From assembly GCA_016871655.1 (NCBI GenBank), contig VHCR01000028.1, positions 1 through 11,557 of the forward strand: a DNA stretch of 11,557 nt, in the 5' to 3' direction. Positions within the stretch are counted from its first letter, which is position 1, and each line of letters opens with the position of its first letter. Below the pieces are notes generated by a model. The model was given only the letters and a program-made list of their open reading frames with translations. It was not told where the DNA came from and did no database searches. Origin of the DNA: Verrucomicrobiota bacterium (GTDB taxonomy: Bacteria; Verrucomicrobiota; Verrucomicrobiia; Chthoniobacterales; UBA6821). Position numbers and translations under genes: made by a program. Of this stretch, positions 6,722-11,557 are shown one piece after another.

Positions 6722-6747
6722 GGCGCCACTATCTTAACCGTGGCACC
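6722..6747 (-). terminator. Hairpin between permease and DUF2490 genes
   Basis: GGCGCCAC (6722-6729) pairs with GTGGCACC (6740-6747), with one wobble pair and a 10-base loop. It lies 44 bases after the permease stop on the minus strand. No long T run follows, so a terminator is only a possibility; it could also be a small repeat or operator. Confidence 0.25.
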
Positions 6748-6791
6748 AGAACAAAGTAGTGCTATTTAGCAACAAAAGAACAAGCCCCTTC

Positions 6792-8675
6792 TTAACCGCA
6801 AACAACGAGATACATATCCTCCGGCAACATCTTTGAAAGCGTCGAGATCATATCACCACGCAACATGTTGACGAGCTTCCCTCGCTGCGAAGCTCCGATA
6901 ATAACGCGCTCGGCGCCGATCGTCGAAGCCAAGTCCGCAATCGCATCTGGCGGAGAATCGCTGACGGTGTAACAGGGAAGGATCGTCTCTCCAAGCCCTT
7001 CTTCTTTGAGACTTTCAAAAATGATTTTCGCATCTTTGTCGTCGTTCCATTTTTTCTTACGATCTCCCGGAGCAATAACGGGTTGTTCGCGGATAAACAT
7101 GATATAAAGCGGACGTCCGGTTTCATGGGCTTCACCCACGGCAAAATCGAGCGTCTTACCCAAACCACGCACCGCCGCAAGGATTGGCCCACCATGATGC
7201 TGTGTCGGATGTTCGTAATGACGATGCGCCTGCTGCTGAGCAGTAGCAGCAAGAACCGATGGCAACTGTCGTGACGTCAAATCAACTGGCTCCACCTTAC
7301 GATGAAGTTCGTGGCTTTGAGCTTTGAGTTTTGCTGCTTTGCGGAGTGAATGTTCACGAGCAAGACCGCGCATGATGAGCCCGATTGCAAGAATTGTTAC
7401 AGCAAAGACACGAGCACTTGGTTTTTCGACGAAGAGCGTGATTTCAATCGCGAGCAAAATACAAAAGGTGATCACCATCAAACCCCGTTCATACAAGTGA
7501 AGTGGTAATTTACGATCTGTCATCGTAGCACCAAGGTTTGTTGCAATAGCACCGACAACACCGACTGCATAAAGCTCTGCAAGCCCTGAAATATCGCCAA
7601 CGAGAACCACCAATGCCGCTGGAATAATAGTCACCAACAGCAACGCAAAATGAGGCACTCCAAATTGATTCAACTTTGCAAAAATAGGAGGCACCTCTTC
7701 ATCTCGCGACATCAAAAAGGAAATCGAGATCAATCCGAGGATCGCCGTATTGACGGCAGAGAGGAGAAGGAGTCCAAAAGTAATGCTCACCAACCATGCT
7801 GCGACCATGCCACAGACAGGTCCAAGTGAGTGTCCAACAAAAACCTGAGCCATGTACCGCAGCATGTAATCACGCACTCCCTCTGCACCTGGCGCGCTCA
7901 CATCACCATTAACAACCGATAGTCCGGAGAGCGAAGTCATTGCCAGGCCAAGCAGCGCTGTAAAGCCAACGACCTCGGCAAGTACTAAGAGCAAAGCTCG
8001 CGTTGATGTTTTGGTCACGACGGGAGCTCTCAGCGAACTTCCCGGGTTAAGTTTCATCACTCCCGTGGCATTCGCAATTGCTTCCACACCCGAAAGCGCG
8101 AGGACAATACTCACAAAGCCAACCCAGTTGTGCCCCAAGCCGCCGTGCAATGGTTGCAAATGAGACACAGCCGCTCCCAAATGAGACAAAGAAAATCCAG
8201 CGAGCAGCATGACGACTAGTGCCGTTGGCACTGAAATCATGACTGCTAGCGCGCCCGTGTGCTTAGGTCCGAAAAAATTTAAAAAGCCAATGAGCAAAAT
8301 AGCTCCCCCTGCATAGTACGCAGGATGACTCACGCCCAAATATTGAAATGCCGCCAGCGCACTGAGGGCCGCCGTCACAATGTAATCAGCGATCATCAAA
8401 AAAGCACCGACAATGGAAATCACTTCCGAACGATGACGCACACTCGCATAAACGCCGCCGCCATTCGGATAGAGTCGACAAATCGTGATATAGTTGATGC
8501 CAACAAGCGCTGTCAGCAAACACATCGGAATAATGAGCCAAAACGAACTGTAACCAGCGGCCGCAAAGGCAAGACCAATTACGTACGCCTTACTCGTTCC
8601 CCAATCTCCATAGAGAATGGCTGCTGCTCTTTTCCAATCAACGTTACGAGGTCGAGATGTACCGGTATCTAGCAT
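6792..8675 (-). CDS. APC-superfamily permease with C-terminal UspA-like domain
   Basis: The 627 residues form two parts. Residues about 15-440 are an amino acid-polyamine-organocation permease with roughly twelve membrane segments; ILYGDWGTSKAYVIGLAF (20-37) is the broken first helix typical of APC carriers, and LSGVEAIANATG (194-205) the conserved mid-protein motif. Residues about 495-627 resemble a universal stress protein: VIIGASQRGKLVNMLRG (591-607) matches the nucleotide loop, but the Ser/Thr normally after the last Gly is D608, so ATP binding is uncertain. Between them is a basic linker with a His-rich stretch (HRHYEHPTQHH, 484-494). Permease-UspA fusions are known, and the stress domain may gate transport. 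The substrate is unknown. It follows the oxidase cluster after a 72-base gap holding a hairpin, so it may be transcribed separately. No Shine-Dalgarno is visible. Confidence 0.9.
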   Translation of the reverse strand: MLDTGTSRPRNVDWKRAAAILYGDWGTSKAYVIGLAFAAAGYSSFWLIIPMCLLTALVGINYITICRLYPNGGGVYASVRHRSEVISIVGAFLMIADYIVTAALSALAAFQYLGVSHPAYYAGGAILLIGFLNFFGPKHTGALAVMISVPTALVVMLLAGFSLSHLGAAVSHLQPLHGGLGHNWVGFVSIVLALSGVEAIANATGVMKLNPGSSLRAPVVTKTSTRALLLVLAEVVGFTALLGLAMTSLSGLSVVNGDVSAPGAEGVRDYMLRYMAQVFVGHSLGPVCGMVAAWLVSITFGLLLLSAVNTAILGLISISFLMSRDEEVPPIFAKLNQFGVPHFALLLVTIIPAALVVLVGDISGLAELYAVGVVGAIATNLGATMTDRKLPLHLYERGLMVITFCILLAIEITLFVEKPSARVFAVTILAIGLIMRGLAREHSLRKAAKLKAQSHELHRKVEPVDLTSRQLPSVLAATAQQQAHRHYEHPTQHHGGPILAAVRGLGKTLDFAVGEAHETGRPLYIMFIREQPVIAPGDRKKKWNDDKDAKIIFESLKEEGLGETILPCYTVSDSPPDAIADLASTIGAERVIIGASQRGKLVNMLRGDMISTLSKMLPEDMYLVVCG

Positions 8676-8690
8676 GAAGAAAGGCTAAAA

Positions 8691-8727
8691 GCTGGAGGCT
8701 GGAGGCTACAGAAAGAGGACCTCCAGC
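8691..8727 (-). terminator. Bidirectional hairpin terminator between oxidase cluster and permease
   Basis: GCTGGAGG (8691-8698) pairs with CCTCCAGC (8720-8727). On the minus strand the stem is followed by TTTTAGCCTTTCTTC, and on the + strand by a run of seven T, so it could work in either direction. The left arm is part of a tandem duplication (GCTGGAG twice, then GCT), which offers a second pairing register. Its place after the last oxidase-cluster gene supports partial termination before the permease. Confidence 0.5.
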
Positions 8728-8747
8728 GATTTCTTTTTTTCATAAAA

Positions 8748-9320
8748 CTAAATCTCACACGTCTCAAGAAAAGAAGACTCTTCTTGGCAGCAGTGGTGTT
8801 GATGAGTTCCTCGGCAACAGGCTGTTTGCTTTTTTTCCTGACAGCAATGCGTTTCATTTTTTTCCTGACAGCAGGATTGCTGATTCACAGAAAGCATCGA
8901 AGGTCCACCACAACACTCGGCGCCTTGATGATTGCAACGGCAACCATCCATCTGCTCTTCAATCAAAACTATTTCGAGCTCGATTTGTTGATGCGTAATT
9001 TGATCTTTCACGCGTTGTAAAAAACCAAGGACCTCTTCAGTGGGCTCATGCAGCGTGCGAAGTTCAATGCGAACTGGTTTGTCAACGAGATGAGGAAAAG
9101 ATTCTTCCATTTCACCATCTAAAATGAAGGAGAGATAGGCGTTGAGTTTTTCCTGCAATTGAAAAAGCTGCAGCTCTCCAAGATTCCAAGGCCGCAATTC
9201 AAACATAGCGAGAATGAGTTGATCATTATCTTTGTCGTGGACAAACGCATCAAGCGTGCCGGTTTTTTCGAGGCCTGAATGAGGCATGGAGCGATCGTGA
9301 TGAAGGGATGTGTTATTCAT
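8748..9320 (-). CDS. DUF6572-like protein with cysteine-pair repeat tail
   Basis: The 190 residues fall into two parts. Residues about 19-123 (GTLDAFVHDKDNDQLILAMF, then WNLGELQLFQLQEKLNAYL, then a KPVRIELR strand) resemble DUF6572, a small alpha/beta domain of unknown function; the assignment is from memory of the family pattern. Residues 127-190 hold thirteen cysteines: CRC, ECC, then four 9-residue repeats beginning at C150, C159, C168 and C177 of the form CCQEKxxTx, with added histidines (HQHH), and a final C188. This layout suggests metal binding; in an operon with Sco and other oxidase assembly genes, copper is the natural guess (inference). There is no signal peptide or membrane segment, so it should be cytoplasmic. 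The ATG at 9320 overlaps the DUF420 stop as ATGA. A longer reading from 9395 is rejected. Confidence 0.8.
   Translation of the reverse strand: MNNTSLHHDRSMPHSGLEKTGTLDAFVHDKDNDQLILAMFELRPWNLGELQLFQLQEKLNAYLSFILDGEMEESFPHLVDKPVRIELRTLHEPTEEVLGFLQRVKDQITHQQIELEIVLIEEQMDGCRCNHQGAECCGGPSMLSVNQQSCCQEKNETHCCQEKKQTACCRGTHQHHCCQEESSFLETCEI
8830..8873. repeat. 27-bp tandem repeat inside the cysteine-rich tail
   Basis: The 17-base string TTTTTTTCCTGACAGCA occurs at 8830-8846 and again at 8857-8873, exactly 27 bases (nine codons) apart. It encodes the repeated CCQEK units on the minus strand, showing that the tail grew by in-frame duplication. Confidence 0.75.
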
Positions 9321-9757
9321 AGTGTCGTTGTTGTTGGGAACCAAATATAAAGCATGAAGTAAACTAAGACTCCTGTCACGGAAACATAGAGCCAAATAGG
9401 CAATGTCCAGCGAGCAATTTTTTTGTGTTGTTCAAAGCGACGTCGGAGCGCTGGAGTAAAGGTCATGATAACCAGCGGAACCAAGATGAGAGCGAGCGGA
9501 AGATGGGTGAAGAGGATGAAAAAATAAACCACCCGTGGCCAGCCTGCCGTTGTAAAAGCAACATGATGTCCAGGAAGATGAAAATGATAATAAAGATAAC
9601 AACCCAAAAATAGGCACGAAGTCACAAAAGCTGTGATCATGCAGCAAGCATGAGCCAGCCAATGTTTCTTTTTAATGCAACACCATCCAACCACCAGCAA
9701 GAGTGCGCTTAGAGCATTCAGCGAAGCGTTGAGGGCGGGAAAAAGAAATAAATTCAT
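9317..9757 (-). CDS. DUF420 (CtaM-like) cytochrome oxidase assembly membrane protein
   Basis: A 146-residue protein with four membrane segments (about 8-26, 37-56, 77-99, 119-138). It matches DUF420: LFPALNASLNALSALLLVVGW at the start, YLYYHFHLPG, VYFFILFTHLPLALILVPL, and EQHKKIARWTLPIWLYVSVTGVLVYFMLYI at the end. Conserved histidines H36, H58, H85 and H111 could bind haem or metal. A DUF420 member, CtaM of Staphylococcus, is needed for assembly of aa3-type oxidase, so a role in haem-copper oxidase maturation in the inner membrane is likely. I start at the ATG at 9757 because family similarity begins there; a TTG at 9829 would overlap the preceding gene and add an unrelated tail. The stop overlaps the next start (ATGA). 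Twenty-six bases separate it from the gene before. Confidence 0.9.
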   Translation of the reverse strand: MNLFLFPALNASLNALSALLLVVGWCCIKKKHWLAHACCMITAFVTSCLFLGCYLYYHFHLPGHHVAFTTAGWPRVVYFFILFTHLPLALILVPLVIMTFTPALRRRFEQHKKIARWTLPIWLYVSVTGVLVYFMLYIWFPTTTTL

Positions 9758-9783
9758 AGGGATGGAAGGGATAAAAACTGTTT

Positions 9784-10032
9784 TTATAAAATCACATTTT
9801 GTTGATGCGCTGCATCGGCCTGGAGACAAGCGGCACGCATGGCATATGCAAAAATTCCTAGCAATAAAAAGACTACGACGAGCATAAAAAGCACACTCCA
9901 GGAAAAAGCCATTCCAGCCATGATCGTCTGTGGCTCCGAAATTCCTTTGGCGCCGGCCATTTTACAGCCTTCACAGGAGAAAGCTCGAAAAGGAGCGGCG
10001 AAAATAAAAAATAGTACCGAAAAATATTTCAT
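9784..10032 (-). CDS. Small CxxC membrane protein in the oxidase assembly cluster
   Basis: The 82-residue product starts with a signal-like hydrophobic stretch (MKYFSVLFFIFAAPFRAFS), then CEGCKMAGAKG with a CxxC pair (C20, C23), a linker, and one strong membrane helix (about 43-65, SWSVLFMLVVVFLLLGIFAY), ending in a short, probably cytoplasmic tail. The CxxC would lie outside the inner membrane, where copper or thiol exchange for the CuA site takes place. Position between Sco and DUF420 with gaps of 23 and 26 bases argues for a part in oxidase assembly (inference). Small CxxC-plus-helix proteins beside Sco genes occur in Verrucomicrobia and Planctomycetes as I recall, but I cannot name a family. 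The serine before C20 makes a lipoprotein reading conceivable, though the lipobox is poor. Confidence 0.7.
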   Translation of the reverse strand: MKYFSVLFFIFAAPFRAFSCEGCKMAGAKGISEPQTIMAGMAFSWSVLFMLVVVFLLLGIFAYAMRAACLQADAAHQQNVIL

Positions 10033-10055
10033 GCTTTTCTTTGCGTTCTTTGCAA

Positions 10056-10688
10056 CTAATTATTTTTTTGGCGCAAGAGACTTCCAATTTCACCAAGAAT
10101 TTTTTGCTCCATTTCTGGATCGGTCACATCATGGCAACTCCGAATCATTCCATGCTGATCGACAACTAAAAATCGCGTTGAATGATTCGGCATTGCTCCT
10201 GGCTCACTGACAAGAGATTGTTTCATTCCCTGTTGAGTAAAAGCGCTGATCTTATCGACTGGCCCGGTAACAAAATACCACTGCATCGGATTTGCATGAA
10301 TGTTATTTGCGTATTGTTGCAAAACTGCAGGCGTGTCATAGAGTGGGTCGACGCTGACAGAAACCAATTTGACATTGGGAGTTTTTGAAACTTGAGACGC
10401 TAAATCAGCCATGTGCGAGGTCATGACAGGGCAAGGCCCCGCGCAGCGCGTGAAGATAAAATCAGCAACCCAAACTTTTCCGAGAAGATCAGCTTTCGTT
10501 AATGTTTTTCCTTCTTGCGTCGTAAAACTAAAATCAGGAACCTCGGCGATCGGCGGCTGCGTCATTGTACAACGCTGTTCGGACTTGCGAAACATCATCA
10601 CAGCTCCTCCGAGGAGTAGCGCAACGATCAAAAAAATCACAACCCACGACGATAGTGAGAGAGATTTAGATTGGGGGATTGTTTTCAA
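10056..10688 (-). CDS. Sco1/SenC family copper chaperone for cytochrome oxidase
   Basis: Sco proteins deliver copper to, or reduce, the CuA site of oxidase subunit II. This 210-residue protein has one N-terminal membrane helix (about 13-33) and a thioredoxin-fold domain facing the periplasm. Copper ligands are visible: C82 and C86 in FTRCAGPCPVM (CxxxC) and H169 in MPNHSTRFLVVD. PDFSFTTQEGKTLT, VWVADFIFT and VSVSVDPLYDTP are also typical. I start at the TTG at 10688, which overlaps the COX3 stop as TTGA and mirrors the ATGA overlap further down. A GTG at 10721 is possible and would add eleven residues inside the COX3 gene. Neither has a Shine-Dalgarno sequence. Confidence 0.92.
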   Translation of the reverse strand: MKTIPQSKSLSLSSWVVIFLIVALLLGGAVMMFRKSEQRCTMTQPPIAEVPDFSFTTQEGKTLTKADLLGKVWVADFIFTRCAGPCPVMTSHMADLASQVSKTPNVKLVSVSVDPLYDTPAVLQQYANNIHANPMQWYFVTGPVDKISAFTQQGMKQSLVSEPGAMPNHSTRFLVVDQHGMIRSCHDVTDPEMEQKILGEIGSLLRQKNN

Positions 10689-11317
10689 ATGAGGTAAAGA
10701 ACTGTATAAAGAAAGACCCACACCACATCAACGAAGTGCCAGTAGAGCCCGACATTATCAAGCGCGACGTGATGATGCTGCGTGAATGATTTAAAAAAAA
10801 CTTGGCGCAAAAAGCACCAAATCATTAGTAACACTCCGATGAAAACGTGTGTTCCATGAAATCCGGTGAGAACGAAGAATGAAGAACCGTAGACGCCGCC
10901 GAGGTGGAACCACAGGCCTTCATGGTAGAGGTGCGTCCACTCGTAAGCTTGTCCCCCAAGGAAGAGCGAGCCCAGCAAGATAGTCAAGAACAACCAACGT
11001 CGTCCAGTCTTTCCACTCTTTACAGAAACTTCCACCATGTGAAAGGCAAGACTACTGCAAATTAGAATAAGCGTGTTGCATCCCGTGAGAACTTTTGGAA
11101 GCGCCGGCAACTCTGGAGATGGAGGCCACTGAGCGCATCCGAGACGCAAAACAATGTAGCCACCAATGAGTCCTGCAAAAAGCATTCCTTCAGAAAGGAG
11201 AAAAACAATCATGCCTAATTTGCAGACATAGGGCGGCGCACCATGATGTGCTTGATCTGCAGGCTCTGAAGGCGCCAAGGAATCGGAAAAAGAATGTGGG
11301 AGTATAGCTGAAGACAT
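10685..11317 (-). CDS. ctaE: Cytochrome c oxidase subunit III
   Basis: A 210-residue heme-copper oxidase subunit III, an inner-membrane protein that stabilises proton uptake and turnover of subunit I. It has five membrane segments (about 34-56, 77-96, 107-125, 145-168, 186-208), the short form seen in caa3- and cbo-type oxidases. Conserved pieces are FLLSEGMLFAGLIGGYI (with E43), NTLILICSS, GQAYEW, FFVLTGFHGTHVFIGVLL and YWHFVDVVWVFLY. The N-terminus is soluble and His-rich (HH at 24-25). The ATG at 11317 has no Shine-Dalgarno. In most genomes subunit I lies directly upstream; here only an AT-rich gap and a transposase follow on that side. The symbol ctaE could equally be coxC or cyoC, since subunit I is not visible and the donor (cytochrome c or quinol) cannot be decided; CtaM and Sco neighbours favour cytochrome c. 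Confidence 0.95.
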   Translation of the reverse strand: MSSAILPHSFSDSLAPSEPADQAHHGAPPYVCKLGMIVFLLSEGMLFAGLIGGYIVLRLGCAQWPPSPELPALPKVLTGCNTLILICSSLAFHMVEVSVKSGKTGRRWLFLTILLGSLFLGGQAYEWTHLYHEGLWFHLGGVYGSSFFVLTGFHGTHVFIGVLLMIWCFLRQVFFKSFTQHHHVALDNVGLYWHFVDVVWVFLYTVLYLI

Positions 11318-11325
11318 AGAATGAG

Positions 11326-11405
11326 TTTACAGAAATATAATAAAATTGCTATATATAAAAATATCGCCTATGCACGAACCGGTTAAGCAACAATTTTTCT
11401 GTAAA
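11326..11405. repeat. 10-bp inverted repeat upstream of COX3, probable IS end region
   Basis: TTTACAGAAA (11326-11335) is perfectly inverted as TTTCTGTAAA (11396-11405). The right copy lies in a string, GGTTAAGCAACAATTTTTCTGTAAA (11381-11405) read in two parts, that resembles IS256-family terminal repeats, where a TTTACA-like core lies inside the end. It sits 38 bases beyond the transposase stop, the expected position. The exact element boundary and target duplication were not determined. The AT-rich bases between (about 11335-11370) could hold the COX3 promoter, but I cannot point to convincing boxes. Confidence 0.45.
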
Positions 11406-11443
11406 ATTGAAAAGAGCGGAATGAAAAAGTTAGTGGTGAAGGA

Positions 11444-11557
11444 TTAGTTTTTAGCGGAGAGGTATTGAGGATTGAGGTAAGCATTGGAAGTTTCCCAGTC
11501 ATCGGATAATTCCATGAGGATGGCAGAAACGAGACGGAGACAAGATGCCTCGTTTGG
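11444..11557 (-). CDS. IS256-family transposase, C-terminal 37 residues only (window edge)
   Basis: Read from the right edge on the minus strand, the frame gives PNEASCLRLVSAILMELS then DDWETSNAYLNPQYLSAKN and a TAA. The pattern (F)PNEASCLRLVSAxLMExxxxWET...YL is the conserved C-terminal end of Mutator/IS256-family transposases, which cut and paste their element. Only this tail is inside the window; whether the gene is intact cannot be seen. It belongs to a different subgroup from the transposase at 1-840, whose end is unlike it. Its 3' end faces the start of COX3, placing an insertion sequence where the upstream part of an oxidase operon would be expected. Confidence 0.82.
   Translation of the reverse strand, partial: PNEASCLRLVSAILMELSDDWETSNAYLNPQYLSAKN

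Noticed and set aside
6848..7252. 134-codon minus-strand frame within the permease-UspA gene
   Set aside because: Shifted-frame shadow of the UspA-like region, which is intact in the main frame.
8830..8873. Repeat cluster read as an intergenic element
   Set aside because: The 27-bp period equals nine codons and lies within an open frame, so it is an internal protein repeat.
9321..9395. Upstream extension of the DUF6572-like protein
   Set aside because: It lies inside the DUF420 gene; the ATGA overlap at 9317-9320 gives a natural coupled start.
9758..9829. TTG start adding 24 residues to the DUF420 protein
   Set aside because: The added residues are outside the family pattern and would overlap the preceding small gene.

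Overview
The window looks like a stretch of chromosome from a Gram-negative, aerobically respiring bacterium. Lipid A genes (LpxC, LpxA) and an outer-membrane barrel protein show the outer membrane; a COX3/Sco/DUF420 cluster shows a haem-copper terminal oxidase. A single-chain LpxC-FabZ followed immediately by lpxA is known mainly from Bacteroidota and PVC-group bacteria (Verrucomicrobiota, Chlamydiota relatives). The near absence of Shine-Dalgarno sequences fits such lineages. I lean to a PVC bacterium, but the sequence alone does not settle it. IS256-type transposase ends lie at both borders, and two MITE-like palindromic elements lie inside, so the genome is rich in mobile DNA.

Layout. 1-840 (+): C-terminal 279 residues of an IS256-family transposase. 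841-1042: cluster of five GC-rich hairpins, two of them near-identical with a compensatory base change. 1043-2329 (+): AT-rich MFS transporter whose end overlaps lpxA tail to tail by 42 bp. 2288-4366 (-): lpxC-fabZ fusion and lpxA, joined without a spacer as TAAATG. 4426-4542: large imperfect palindrome between the divergent lpxC-fabZ and RluA-type pseudouridine synthase (4552-5313, +). 5317-5616 (-): unknown small membrane-anchored protein, with a 145-bp element carrying perfect 18-bp inverted ends just upstream (5628-5772). 5971-6675 (-): DUF2490 outer-membrane protein. 6792-8675 (-): APC permease fused to a UspA-like domain. 8748-11317 (-): cytochrome oxidase subunit III and assembly genes. 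11444-11557 (-): C-terminus of a second IS256-family transposase.

How the genes work together. LpxA, LpxC and FabZ all act around the 3-hydroxyacyl-ACP pool, so the fused, coupled arrangement could fix the balance between lipid A and fatty acid synthesis. On the minus strand, COX3, Sco, a CxxC membrane protein, DUF420 (CtaM-like) and a DUF6572 protein with a CC-repeat tail are overlapping or spaced by less than 30 bp and look like one oxidase biogenesis operon. Its expected upstream partner, subunit I, is not visible: the start of COX3 is followed within 130 bp by the IS256-family transposase.

The most unusual items are the cysteine-pair repeat protein in the oxidase operon, the two palindromic elements placed within about a dozen bases of start codons, and the covarying hairpin pair. 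No CRISPR array, tRNA or rRNA gene was recognised.
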